The notes below the pieces were generated by a model, which saw nothing but the letters and a program-made list of their open reading frames with translations, made no database searches and had not been told where the DNA came from. A program made the translations under genes and the position numbers. This document shows, piece by piece, positions 50,859 through 58,817 of a DNA stretch of 64,000 nucleotides (its first letter is position 1; every line of letters begins with the position of its first letter). The stretch comes from Streptosporangium becharense (GTDB lineage Bacteria; Actinomycetota; Actinomycetes; Streptosporangiales; Streptosporangiaceae). The stretch spans positions 1,612,001 to 1,676,000 of the forward strand of contig NZ_JACHMP010000001.1 in assembly GCF_014204985.1 (NCBI RefSeq), read 5' to 3'.

Positions 50859-51788
50859 TCAGTTCTCTCCCCCGAGTTCGGCCCCGCCGAGCAGCAGATA
50901 AAGGACGGCCATGCGTGCGGTCACCCCGTTGGCGACCTGCTCGACGATCGTCGAGCGCGGCGAGTCGGCCACCTCGGCCGCGATCTCCATCCCCCGGTTC
51001 ATCGGGCCGGGGTGCATCACGAGGGCATGGTCGGGCATCCGGGCGACGCGGTCGCGGTCGAGGCCGTAGCGGCGGCTGTACTCCCGCTCGGTGGGGAAGA
51101 ACGCCGCGTTCATCCGCTCGCGCTGCACGCGCAGCATCATCACCACGTCGGACTTGGGCAGCACCGCGTCGAGGTCGTAGGAGAACTCGCACGGCCAGGA
51201 GCCGACGCTGACCGGGAAGAGCGTCGGCGGGGCGACCAGGGTCACCTCGGCGCCGAGCGTGGCCAGCAGCAGCACGTTGGAACGGGCGACCCTGCTGTGC
51301 AGCACGTCGCCGACGATGGCGACCCGCCTGCCCTCCAGCGAGCCGAGGCGGCGGCGCATGGTGAAGGCGTCGAGCAGGGCCTGGGTGGGGTGCTCGTGGG
51401 TGCCGTCGCCCGCGTTGACGACGCTGCCGCGCACCCAGCCGGCCAGCCGGTGCGGCGCGCCGGAGGCGCTGTGGCGGATCACCACGGCGTCGGCGCCCAT
51501 GGCCTCCAGGGTCAGCGCGGTGTCCTTGAGCGACTCGCCCTTGGACACGCTGGAGCCCTTGGCGGAGAAGTTGATGACGTCCGCCGACAGGCGCTTGGCC
51601 GCGGCCTCGAAGGAGATCCTGGTCCGGGTGGAGTCTTCGAAGAAGAGGTTGACCACCGTCCGGCCGCGCAGGGTCGGCAGCTTCTTGATGGAGCGTTCCG
51701 AGATCTTCGCCAGCTCGTCGGCGGTGTCGAGGATCAGCAGGGCGTCGTCGCGGCTCAGGTCGGCCGCCGAGATGAGGTGCCGTCTCAC
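50859..51788 (-). CDS. pyrB: Aspartate carbamoyltransferase catalytic subunit
   Basis: A 309-residue transcarbamoylase. Carbamoyl-phosphate site '[16 protein letters not shown]', '[18 protein letters not shown]' and aspartate loop '[13 protein letters not shown]' are all present. No regulatory subunit PyrI is encoded here, as expected outside enterics. It overlaps the pyrR stop by 4 bp. Confidence 0.97.
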   Translation of the reverse strand: MRRHLISAADLSRDDALLILDTADELAKISERSIKKLPTLRGRTVVNLFFEDSTRTRISFEAAAKRLSADVINFSAKGSSVSKGESLKDTALTLEAMGADAVVIRHSASGAPHRLAGWVRGSVVNAGDGTHEHPTQALLDAFTMRRRLGSLEGRRVAIVGDVLHSRVARSNVLLLATLGAEVTLVAPPTLFPVSVGSWPCEFSYDLDAVLPKSDVVMMLRVQRERMNAAFFPTEREYSRRYGLDRDRVARMPDHALVMHPGPMNRGMEIAAEVADSPRSTIVEQVANGVTARMAVLYLLLGGAELGGEN

Positions 51789-52366
51789 CTTCCGTCCTCC
51801 TCCTTCAGCAGCAGGACGGCGTCGCGACCGTCGTTCTCCTCCAGGTAGACCTTGACGCTCTCGGCCTTGGAGGTCGGCAGGTTCTTGCCCACGTAGTCGG
51901 GGCGGATGGGCAGCTCCCGGTGACCGCGGTCGACCAGGGCGGCCAGCTGCACGGCCTGCGGGCGGCCCAGGTCGTTGAGCGCGTCGAGCGCGGCGCGGAC
52001 GGTGCGGCCGGAGTACAGCACGTCGTCGACGAGGACGACGAGCCTGCCGTCAATGCCGTCGGCGGGCAGCTCGGTGCGGCCCAGCGCGCGGGCCGGACGC
52101 AGGCGCAGGTCGTCGCGGTACATCGTCACGTCGAGGGAGCCGACCGGGACCGAGCGGCCCTCGAACTGCCTGATGTGGGCGGCCAGGCGGTGGGCCAGAT
52201 GCACGCCCCGGGTGGGGATGCCCAGCAGGACGACGTTCTCACCGCCCTTGGTCCGCTCCAGGATCTCGTGGGAGATACGGATGAGGGCCCGGTTGATGTC
52301 GGGCCCGTCGAGGACGGCACGCGCGCCGCCGCGCGCATGCGAAATGGCATCGGCCAAGGGGAACAC
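51785..52366 (-). CDS. pyrR: PyrR, pyrimidine operon regulator / uracil phosphoribosyltransferase
   Basis: A 193-residue protein with the PRPP-binding loop '[19 protein letters not shown]' and '[14 protein letters not shown]'. PyrR binds UMP/UTP and then pyr leader RNA. The GTG start lies 7 nt after a hairpin carrying the PyrR recognition loop, so it likely represses its own operon's translation, as described for mycobacterial PyrR. First gene of pyrR-pyrB-pyrC. Confidence 0.96.
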   Translation of the reverse strand: MFPLADAISHARGGARAVLDGPDINRALIRISHEILERTKGGENVVLLGIPTRGVHLAHRLAAHIRQFEGRSVPVGSLDVTMYRDDLRLRPARALGRTELPADGIDGRLVVLVDDVLYSGRTVRAALDALNDLGRPQAVQLAALVDRGHRELPIRPDYVGKNLPTSKAESVKVYLEENDGRDAVLLLKEEDGR

Positions 52367-52373
52367 CGCCTTT

Positions 52374-52391
52374 CCCGCCTCACGGGACGGG
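52374..52391 (-). promoter_or_regulatory. PyrR-binding RNA hairpin at the pyrR ribosome binding site
   Basis: The minus strand reads CCCGTCCCGTGAGGCGGG, a 6-bp stem (one G-U) closing a CCGUGA loop. It contains UCCCGUGAGG, which fits the PyrR-loop consensus UCCNGNGAGG known from Bacillus and found in actinobacterial pyr leaders. The 3' arm abuts AAAGGCG and the pyrR GTG, so bound PyrR would occlude ribosomes. No alternative terminator/antiterminator pair is apparent. Confidence 0.8.
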
Positions 52392-52539
52392 TCTTAAAGG
52401 AAGTCGATGACCTCACGGTATCAGCCGCGCGACGGCTGCTCCGAACCGACCCTCCCCGCCGCGACCTCGGTGAACGGCGCCCGGGAGCCGCCCGGCACCG
52501 CGCGGACGGACGGCGGCGGCGCACGCGGCCGACGAGGAG

Positions 52540-52600
52540 ACGGTGGCTTGTTCCCATAAATGGGGATAAATAATCCGATCTTCCCCGGCTTCCCGGGGTA
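52540..52600. promoter_or_regulatory. A+T-rich divergent control island between pyrR and arcA
   Basis: Within the 487-bp spacer between pyrR and the divergent arginine deiminase gene, an A+T-rich island holds the inverted repeat CCCAT-AA-ATGGG (52553-52564) followed by ATAAATAAT. It probably contains promoter elements for one or both genes, though I could not assign -35/-10 pairs. The rest of 52392-52853 shows no credible gene; a decamer cgaaggactg is repeated at 52821-52840. Confidence 0.45.
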
Positions 52601-52853
52601 CTCACCGGGTAGTGCGTTCGGTGTCCGCATCTTCCGGAGTTCCATGCCGGCACCGTCCGGGATCCCCGCCCGCCGCACCGTCCCACGGCGGATTCCGCAC
52701 CGGCGCCACCGTGGAACCCGGCGATACCACCATGAGACCAGACGAGATCAGTGTGAGGTGCGACGGACGACCGCCCGGCGCGACGCCGGGCGGCGCCTCC
52801 CGGAGATCCCGTCACCGCCCCGAAGGACTGCGAAGGACTGCGGAGGAAGAGAG

Positions 52854-54098
52854 ATGACCTTTCACGTCGACTCCGAGGTCGGCCGGCTCCACCAGGTCCT
52901 GATCCACCGGCCCGATCTGGCGCTGAAACGGCTCACGCCGTCGAACAAGGACGACTTCCTCTTCGACGACGTGCTGTGGGTGCAGCGTGCCGTGGAGGAG
53001 CACGAGGAGTGGCAGAAGGTGCTCGCCGGCCAGGGCGTCACCGTCCACCTGCTGGGCGACCTGCTCCGCGAGACGGTGGAGATCCCCGAGGCGCGCAAGC
53101 ACATCCTGGACGGCATCGTCGACGAGCGCTTCTTCGGGCCGATGGCCGTCGACGCGATCCGCAACGCCCTCGACGCGATGGACTCCGCCGAGCTCCAGCG
53201 CTACCTCATCGGCGGCATCACCAAACGCGAGCTGGTGGAGGCGGGCACCGACCCGGCGAGCCTCGCCTTCCACACGCTCGGCCCGGACGAGTTCGTGCTC
53301 CCCCCGCTGCCCAACCACCTGTTCACCCGGGACCCCTCCTGCTGGATCTACGGCGGCGTCTCCGTCAACGCGATGCGCAAGAAGGCGCGCCGCCGCGAGA
53401 CCGTGAACATGGAGGCGGTCTACCGCTACCACCCGCTCTTCGCCGCGGGGTACGACCGGGCACGGCAGGGCGGCTACGACGTCTGGATGCCGGGCACGCC
53501 CGCCGCGCCCGCCACCATCGAGGGGGGCGACGTGCTCGTCCTCGGCCGGGGCGCGGTGCTGGTCGGGATCAGCGAGCGCACCCAGCCGCAGGCGGTCGAG
53601 ATGCTCGCGCGCAACCTGTTCGCCCGGGGGGCCGCGAGGAGGATCGTCGCGCTGGACATGCCCAAGGCCCGGGCGTTCATGCACCTGGACACGGTCATGA
53701 CGAACGTGGACGTGGGCGTCTTCACCAAGTACGCGGGACTGGGCATGCTGCCCTCCTACACGGTCGAGCCCGGCGACAGCGAGAAGGAGCTGAAGATCAC
53801 CGACCACGCCCCCGAGGACATGCACCGGGCCATCGCGCACGCCGTCGGCCTGGACGACATCAAGGTGCTCACCCCCACCCAGGACGTCTACGCCTCCGAG
53901 CGGGAGCAGTGGGACGACGGATGCAACGTGCTGGCCCTACGGCCGGGCGTGGTCGTGGCGTACGAGCGCAACACCACCACCAACAACCACCTGCGCGCCA
54001 ACGGGATCGAGGTGATCACCATCCGGGGCAGCGAGCTCGGCCGGGGCCGGGGCGGCCCGCGCTGCATGAGCTGCCCGCTCGAACGCGACGGGATCTGA
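52854..54098 (+). CDS. arcA: Arginine deiminase
   Basis: A 414-residue enzyme hydrolysing arginine to citrulline and ammonia. The guanidino-group-modifying signatures are intact: '[18 protein letters not shown]', '[19 protein letters not shown]', '[11 protein letters not shown]' (catalytic His) and the C-terminal catalytic Cys in '[15 protein letters not shown]'. The ATG has an ideal GGAGGAAG site. It stands alone; no ornithine carbamoyltransferase, carbamate kinase or antiporter lies nearby, so citrulline must be used elsewhere. Its place between pyrR and bldD looks like a lineage-specific insertion. Confidence 0.95.
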   Translation: MTFHVDSEVGRLHQVLIHRPDLALKRLTPSNKDDFLFDDVLWVQRAVEEHEEWQKVLAGQGVTVHLLGDLLRETVEIPEARKHILDGIVDERFFGPMAVDAIRNALDAMDSAELQRYLIGGITKRELVEAGTDPASLAFHTLGPDEFVLPPLPNHLFTRDPSCWIYGGVSVNAMRKKARRRETVNMEAVYRYHPLFAAGYDRARQGGYDVWMPGTPAAPATIEGGDVLVLGRGAVLVGISERTQPQAVEMLARNLFARGAARRIVALDMPKARAFMHLDTVMTNVDVGVFTKYAGLGMLPSYTVEPGDSEKELKITDHAPEDMHRAIAHAVGLDDIKVLTPTQDVYASEREQWDDGCNVLALRPGVVVAYERNTTTNNHLRANGIEVITIRGSELGRGRGGPRCMSCPLERDGI

Positions 54099-54326
54099 CC
54101 CGGACCGGACGGCGGAAACGTCGCATCCGGACGTCTCACCGCGCCACGTCCATGAAGATCATACTCCTCCGCCGGGCCGGCGACGATCTCGACTCCGGCC
54201 CGCTCCGGAAACGCGGATCCGCCCGTGAGACCGGGAAGAGCGAAGATTCACCATGTCGAATAGGACAAGTCTGACATTTAAGGCGGACCGCATCGGATCG
54301 GAATCGCCATCTTTTTTCCAATCAGC

Positions 54327-54368
54327 TTGACCTTAGGCGCCCACAGCTTTACCGTCACTGTCCGTAAC
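54327..54368 (+). promoter_or_regulatory. Candidate bldD promoter with overlapping BldD-like operator
   Basis: TTGACC (54327-54332) and TACCGT (54350-54355) are 17 bp apart, predicting a start near 54362 and a leader of about 150 nt. GTCACTGTCCGTAAC (54354-54368) overlaps the -10/+1 and matches the Streptomyces BldD box (TnACnCwGnGTnA) except at two central bases. BldD represses its own gene in Streptomyces. The remaining 417-bp spacer (54099-54515) holds no gene that I can support. Confidence 0.45.
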
Positions 54369-54515
54369 CACACCTCGCGGCGTTATCGGGTGAACCCCGA
54401 CGCTCCGGTCACCGATGGTGCCTACCCCAGGCACCGGCCCGGTGGTCGGGTCATAAGTTGCGAGGTAGCACAATCAATGTGAGAGCAGTACATAGAGAGC
54501 CGGGGGGCCAACACG

Positions 54516-55010
54516 ATGCCGTCTGAGTACGCCAAGTCGCTGGGTGCACGACTCCGCGCGATTCGCACCCAGCAGGGCCTGTCCCTGCACGGGGTCGAAG
54601 AGAAGTCCCGCGGGCGCTGGAAGGCGGTCGTGGTCGGCTCCTACGAGCGCGGCGACCGCGCCGTGACCGTGCAGAAGCTCGCCGAGCTGGCCGACTTCTA
54701 CGGGGTGCCGGTCTCGGAGCTGCTTCCCGGCGGCGCCGCCCCGAGCCCCCTCGGCCCGACGCCGAAGCTCGTGATCGACCTTGAGCGCCTGGCCCAGCTC
54801 CCCAAGGAGAAGGCCGGTGCCCTCGCCCGCTACGCGGCGACCATCCAGAGCCAGCGCGGCGACTACAACGGGAAGGTCCTGTCCATCCGCCAGGAGGACC
54901 TGCGCTCCCTCGCCGTGATCTACGACAAGTCCCCCAGCGAACTGACCGAGGAACTCATCGGCTGGGGGGTGCTGGACCCCGAGGCGCGCCGCGCCGTCGA
55001 GTCCTTCTGA
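54516..55010 (+). CDS. bldD: BldD developmental master regulator
   Basis: A 164-residue regulator. Residues 7-70 form an XRE-type DNA-binding domain ('LGARLRAIRTQQGLSLHGVE', 'VVGSYERGDRAVTVQKLAE'). The C-terminal domain carries RGD-x8-RQED, an exact RxD-x8-RxxD cyclic-di-GMP-binding signature. In Streptomyces a c-di-GMP tetramer clamps two C-terminal domains so that BldD represses sporulation genes during vegetative growth. ATG with GGGG 8 bp upstream. Presence of the intact signature predicts the same nucleotide control here. Confidence 0.97.
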   Translation: MPSEYAKSLGARLRAIRTQQGLSLHGVEEKSRGRWKAVVVGSYERGDRAVTVQKLAELADFYGVPVSELLPGGAAPSPLGPTPKLVIDLERLAQLPKEKAGALARYAATIQSQRGDYNGKVLSIRQEDLRSLAVIYDKSPSELTEELIGWGVLDPEARRAVESF

Positions 55011-55149
55011 CGGCCCGTCCGGTCGTGGGTGCGCCGGGGCCGGCGTGCCCACCCCGCCGAAAATCTTGCTCTCAGCTAAACGTGGCCTTCACGCCGCCGC
55101 AGACGACCGTCGCTGTGGTAGGAAAAGGCAAACATGCACTTAGCGAGAT

Positions 55150-56355
55150 GTGGTGGACATGGCCCCCGGGGAGGATCGGCACGATCACTCTCAAGCGCGC
55201 CTCAAGAGCCGTCTGCGCGCCGTCATGGCGTCCCTGGGATCGACCAGGACCCGCGCCTTCCTCAGGCTGCTGACGTCGATCGGCACCAGTAAGACCCAGG
55301 AGACGCTCAAACTCCTGCCGTTCGTCGTGATGGCCGTGGTGGCCTTCATCGACTTCGCCTCCGGTCCCACGGCCGGGCTCCTCCCCCTCCTCGCCCTCGG
55401 TCCCGCCTTCGCCAGTGTCGCCTGCGGGCTGGCCCGCACCACGGCGGTGGGCGTCATCGCGCTCGCGCTGTGCGTCGTGCTCGGCGTCTACAACGACATC
55501 CTCTGGTCTCCGCGCACCAACATCACGATGATCGCCATTCTCGGCGTCACGGTGGCCAGCGTGCTGGCCAGCGCCGGCCGGCTCCGCCACGAGCGGCAGC
55601 TCGCCGACGTGCGCTCGGTGGCCGAGGCCGCCCAGCGGGTGCTGCTGCGGCCGGTGCCGCGCCGGGCGGGACCCGAGATCGGCGTGGCCGTCTCCTACAC
55701 CTCCGCCACCGCCGAGGCCCGGATCGGCGGCGACCTGTACGAGGTCGTCACCACTCCGCACGGGGTGCGGGTCATCGTGGGGGATGTCCAGGGCAAGGGC
55801 CTGGAGGCGGTGGAGACCGCCGCGGTGGTGCTCGGCGCCTTCCGCGAGGCGGCCCACGACGAGCGCAGGCTCCAGGGGGTCGTGGCACGGCTGGAGAACG
55901 CCCTGACCCGGGAGCTGTCGGGCGAGCAGTTCGTGACCGCCGTGCTGGCCGAGATCAACGGCGGATCGACGATCACGGTCATCAACTGCGGCCACCCGCC
56001 GCCCATGGTGCTCGACGCCGAGGGCGGACGCTGGTTCGCCGAGCCGCCGGACGAGGCGCTGCCGCTGGGGATGGGGTCGCTGAAGGCGGTGGACCCGGTG
56101 CCCTACATCGTGCCGTTCGAACCCGGCGACCAGGTGCTCTTCTACACCGACGGGGTCATCGAGGCCCGCGACGGGAGCGGGCGGTTCTACCCGCTGGCGA
56201 CGAGAGCGCATCTGCTGAGCGGGGACGACCCGCAGGGCTCGCTCGACGCGCTCCGCGCGGACCTGCTGCGCCACGTGGGACGGCCGCTGGGCGACGACGC
56301 GGCCATGCTGCTGCTGCGCCACCGGGCGGCGCGCGAGAGCTCCTCGGCCGCCTGA
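55150..56355 (+). CDS. Membrane SpoIIE-type PP2C serine/threonine phosphatase
   Basis: A 401-residue protein. Three to four transmembrane helices lie between residues 55 and 145, then a PP2C-like SpoIIE domain with metal ligands in 'IGGDLYEVV' and 'VGDVQGKGLEA', plus 'NCGHPPPMVL' and 'FYTDGVIEARDGSG'. Such enzymes commonly act on anti-sigma-factor antagonists and link membrane signals to partner-switching sigma control. GTG 55150 or ATG 55159 could start it. It follows bldD by 140 bp on the same strand, and a TAAA-N15-GCCGcagA element resembling a sporulation-sigma (WhiG) promoter lies at 55077-55103. Confidence 0.88.
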   Translation: MVDMAPGEDRHDHSQARLKSRLRAVMASLGSTRTRAFLRLLTSIGTSKTQETLKLLPFVVMAVVAFIDFASGPTAGLLPLLALGPAFASVACGLARTTAVGVIALALCVVLGVYNDILWSPRTNITMIAILGVTVASVLASAGRLRHERQLADVRSVAEAAQRVLLRPVPRRAGPEIGVAVSYTSATAEARIGGDLYEVVTTPHGVRVIVGDVQGKGLEAVETAAVVLGAFREAAHDERRLQGVVARLENALTRELSGEQFVTAVLAEINGGSTITVINCGHPPPMVLDAEGGRWFAEPPDEALPLGMGSLKAVDPVPYIVPFEPGDQVLFYTDGVIEARDGSGRFYPLATRAHLLSGDDPQGSLDALRADLLRHVGRPLGDDAAMLLLRHRAARESSSAA

Positions 56356-56490
56356 GATGGGCGGGAACGTCGGCAGGAGAGCCGGCCGGGGGCTCCGCCC
56401 GGCGGCCGACGGGGGCGGACTGTCCCGCGGTAACCGCCCGGCGGCCGACGGGCGGTCCGATGACCGGCGGGGGACTGTTCGGCCGGGGAG

Positions 56491-56937
56491 CTATCCGGCG
56501 AGGGGGACGCGGGCCGGTAGCATCGGCTGGGCGGGCACGCCGAGCATCGTCTCCACCTCGGTGACGAAGCGCTCGGCCTCGGAGATGAGCTCCTCGGCGT
56601 CTCGCGGAGAGATCACCCGGGTGACCCCGGCCTCGGCCGAGGCCCGCTTGGCGGCGCTGGTCTCGAAGTAGGGCGCCCAGTCGGCCAGCCGGGGCTCGGC
56701 CTCCGGCAGCAGCTCCCAGGCGCTGCGCAGCCTGCGCCTGCGGCCCTGCATGGGACGTGGCCGCGCGGCCAGGACCGCCGCGGCAGCCCTGAGCGCCGCC
56801 ATGTGCGCGGCGACGTAACGGGTGGCAGAGGTCTTGGCGGCGGCGGCCTCTTCAAGGCAGTCGCGCGCGTCGGCTAGATGCGCCCGCACCGTGGGTGACA
56901 GCCGGGGCCCACCTGAATCGCCGGGCCGAGGGGTCAT
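56491..56937 (-). CDS. SAV_6107-type HEPN-domain protein
   Basis: A 148-residue all-helical protein resembling the actinobacterial SAV_6107 HEPN family. The pattern 'ATRYVAAHMAALRAAAAVLA' is like the conserved second helix of HEPN domains, and 'LADWAPYFETSAAKRASAEA' follows. The RYVAAH hexapeptide superficially fits the HEPN RNase motif Rx4-6H, but its early position argues against a catalytic role. ATG 56937 has GGAGG 9 bp upstream. Family members often precede the imuB/dnaE2 mutasome genes; here no such gene follows and the gene converges on the PP2C gene. Upstream is a LexA-box promoter. Confidence 0.72.
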   Translation of the reverse strand: MTPRPGDSGGPRLSPTVRAHLADARDCLEEAAAAKTSATRYVAAHMAALRAAAAVLAARPRPMQGRRRRLRSAWELLPEAEPRLADWAPYFETSAAKRASAEAGVTRVISPRDAEELISEAERFVTEVETMLGVPAQPMLPARVPLAG

Positions 56938-57004
56938 GTGCTTCAGCCTCCTTGGTCGCAAGCGGCTCCCAGCGTTTTCGCCGGTGATACCACACTCGCA
57001 GACC

Positions 57005-57139
57005 TCACCGACAATTCGCCGGGCGGCCGGACGAGGAGCTTCCCCTCTCCCCGTCCGGCGTGACCCGGCCCGATCGCCGCCGCCGACGACGACGGGCCCG
57101 GTCTACCGCCCTGGACACGGGCCGCGAGCCCCGCGTCAT
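57005..57139 (-). other. Possible leaderless Arg-rich 44-residue ORF
   Basis: ATG 57139 falls at the predicted start point of the LexA-box promoter and opens a 44-residue frame (MTRGSRPVSRAVDRARR...) with a run of seven arginines. If translated it would be a leaderless micro-peptide ahead of the HEPN gene. High-GC DNA makes such frames by chance, so this is only a candidate; otherwise this stretch is a 200-nt leader. Confidence 0.2.
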
Positions 57140-57143
57140 TACA

Positions 57144-57199
57144 TCGAACATAAATTCGATCACTAAAGGTGTCAAGTGAAACCACGAACAAAAGTTCGA
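57144..57199 (-). promoter_or_regulatory. Promoter with two LexA (SOS) boxes upstream of the HEPN gene
   Basis: On the minus strand TTGACA (57170-57175), a 17-bp spacer and TATGTT (57147-57152) make a near-consensus promoter. The -10 lies inside TCGAACATAAATTCGA (57144-57159), one base from the actinobacterial LexA consensus TCGAAC-N4-GTTCGA. A second box, ACGAACAAAAGTTCGA (57184-57199), lies 40 bp upstream. Both are downstream of the L,D-transpeptidase terminator, so the only known downstream gene is the HEPN gene. Confidence 0.8.
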
Positions 57200-57218
57200 T
57201 CTCCCGGAGAACGAGAAA

Positions 57219-57246
57219 GCCCCGGGAGATAGAGATCTCCCGGGGC
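57219..57246 (-). terminator. Terminator of the L,D-transpeptidase gene
   Basis: GCCCCGGGAGAT and ATCTCCCGGGGC pair perfectly over 12 bp around a 4-nt loop, 20 bp after the stop codon; TTTCTCGTTCTCC follows on the minus strand. Confidence 0.9.
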
Positions 57247-57266
57247 CTCGTCCGCGGCCGGCGCGG

Positions 57267-58076
57267 CTACCGGGCGAACCTGCCCCGTACGTGCACCGGA
57301 ACACCCGTGCCGAGCAGGCCGGGAAGGACCTCCGCCACGTGCATCGGCAGCCGGACGCATCCGTGGGAGGCGGGTGTCAGGGGCACCGAGAGCGCGCCGT
57401 GGAAGGCGATGCCGCCGTTGAAGAAGATCGGGTTGTACAGCTGGCCCAGATAGGAGCGGTGCCAGCCGTCGCGGCGCCAGGTCGTCTTGTAGTCACCCGT
57501 CGGCGTGCGGGCGTCGCCGCAGAACCTCTGGGTCTTCCCCTCCCAGGTGGCCGTCTCGCAGTAGGGGATCCCGCTGCCGGAGGAGGTGTGACTGACCAGC
57601 TTCACCGCGCCGCCGACGTAGAGGACCATCACCTGCGTGGCGAGGTTCACCTCCACCCGGGTCGGCTTGCCGCCCGGGACGAGCACCTTCGGGGCCCGCG
57701 GCGTCTCCAGTGCGTCCCAGGTCCTGCGCGCCACGGTGCTGGTCGGCGTGATGCCGTTGACCTTCTGGAAGGCCCAGACCGCCGCCAGGGTCGCCCCGCC
57801 GTAGTTGCCGTCGATCCGGCCCGGCGCGTAGCCGAGCTCGGCCAGGCGGGTCTGGAGCGTCTTCACCGCCGAACCCTTCGCCCCGAGCTTGAGCGTCTTG
57901 CCGGGAGCGGCGAACAGGGACGCTTCGGCCTGCGTGTCCGCCTGTCCCGCGACGGCCGTCGCCGCCGGTGCCGTGGCCGGCGTCACGGCCTGGGCGGCGG
58001 TGGCGCCCGCCGTGGAGAGCAGCACCGCTCCGGCCGTCATCAGCGCGGCCGCCCCGAGTCGCCGTCCACCTCTCAC
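57267..58076 (-). CDS. Secreted L,D-transpeptidase with peptidoglycan-binding domain
   Basis: A 269-residue exported protein. The signal peptide (RRLGAAALMTAGAVLLSTAG, then AAQA) is followed by a PG_binding_1 domain at about residues 60-120 ('LKLGAKGSAVKTLQTRLAEL') and a YkuD catalytic domain with 'FHGALSVPLTPASHGCVRLP', holding the HxnSHGCVR Cys nucleophile. It forms 3-3 crosslinks or attaches proteins to peptidoglycan. GTG start with GGAG about 10 bp upstream. A perfect terminator closes the gene. Confidence 0.93.
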   Translation of the reverse strand: MRGGRRLGAAALMTAGAVLLSTAGATAAQAVTPATAPAATAVAGQADTQAEASLFAAPGKTLKLGAKGSAVKTLQTRLAELGYAPGRIDGNYGGATLAAVWAFQKVNGITPTSTVARRTWDALETPRAPKVLVPGGKPTRVEVNLATQVMVLYVGGAVKLVSHTSSGSGIPYCETATWEGKTQRFCGDARTPTGDYKTTWRRDGWHRSYLGQLYNPIFFNGGIAFHGALSVPLTPASHGCVRLPMHVAEVLPGLLGTGVPVHVRGRFAR

Positions 58077-58182
58077 CTTGCACCAACTCCTCGTATCGCT
58101 AGCGATCGGATCAGGACGGACCCCCGCGTCCGCCGCGGTTCACGGGGCGGCGATCGGCGGTCAATCTGTTTAGAGTGGCCAC

Positions 58183-58659
58183 GTGCCAGAAAAGTTTCAT
58201 CCCAACGTCGAGAGGGTCGCCGCGGTCCTGCGGGAGCACGGCGTCCCCGGGGAGATCGTGGTCTTCTCGGAGGCCACACCCACCGCCGCCGCGGCGGCCG
58301 CCCAGCTCGGCTGCGAGGTCGGCGCCATCGCCAACAGCCTGGTGTTCGACGCCGACGGCGAGCCGCTCCTGGTGCTGACCAGCGGAGCCCATCGGGTGAA
58401 CACCGACCTGGTCGCCGGGGCCGTCGGCGCGGCGAAGGTGCGGCGGGCGAGCCCTGACTTCGTCCGCGCGGCCACCGGCCAGGTCATCGGCGGTGTGGGC
58501 CCGGTCGGCCATCCCTCCCCGATCCGGACCCTGGTCGACACCTGGCTGGGCAAGCACGAGGTGGTCTGGGCCGCCGCCGGTCACCCGCACACGGTCTTCC
58601 CCACGTCCTTCGACGAGCTCGTCCGCCTCACCGGGGGCACCCCCGTCGAGGTCGAGTGA
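58183..58659 (+). CDS. YbaK/ProX-type aminoacyl-tRNA deacylase-like protein
   Basis: A 158-residue YbaK domain protein ('GCEVGAIANSLVFDADGEPL', 'GQVIGGVGPVGHPSPIRTLV'). YbaK/ProX proteins clear mischarged Cys- or Ala-tRNA(Pro), but the Lys usually found before SLVF is Asn here, a feature of an actinobacterial subgroup whose activity is unproven. A TAGAGT at 58171-58176 sits only 6 bp before the GTG, with no Shine-Dalgarno sequence, so the transcript may be leaderless. Confidence 0.88.
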   Translation: MPEKFHPNVERVAAVLREHGVPGEIVVFSEATPTAAAAAAQLGCEVGAIANSLVFDADGEPLLVLTSGAHRVNTDLVAGAVGAAKVRRASPDFVRAATGQVIGGVGPVGHPSPIRTLVDTWLGKHEVVWAAAGHPHTVFPTSFDELVRLTGGTPVEVE

Positions 58660-58678
58660 CGCCGGTCGCCGCCGTGCG

Positions 58679-58721
58679 CCGCCGCCCGCCGCACCCGCCG
58701 TCACGGCGCGGCGGGCGGCGG
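58679..58721 (+). terminator. GC-rich terminator after the YbaK-like gene
   Basis: A 14-bp perfect stem (58679-58692 with 58708-58721) begins 20 bp after the stop codon. No T-tract follows directly, but the DNA becomes A+T-rich 15 bp later. Confidence 0.6.
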
Positions 58722-58817
58722 ACGCGGCTACCGAAAACCCTGCCAAAAATCCCATAAAAAACGCTGAACGTCGCTTTCATACCTCCTACTGACCGGCAAG
58801 ATGTCTGTTTTGCTAGG

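Noticed and set aside
54136..54321. 61-codon minus-strand ORF between arcA and bldD
   Set aside because: No ribosome binding site, no recognisable similarity, and it overlaps the putative regulatory spacer.
56860..56937. Catalytic HEPN RNase toxin with a cognate antitoxin
   Set aside because: The Rx4-6H-like RYVAAH sits in an early helix rather than the usual late position, and no nucleotidyltransferase antitoxin gene is adjacent.
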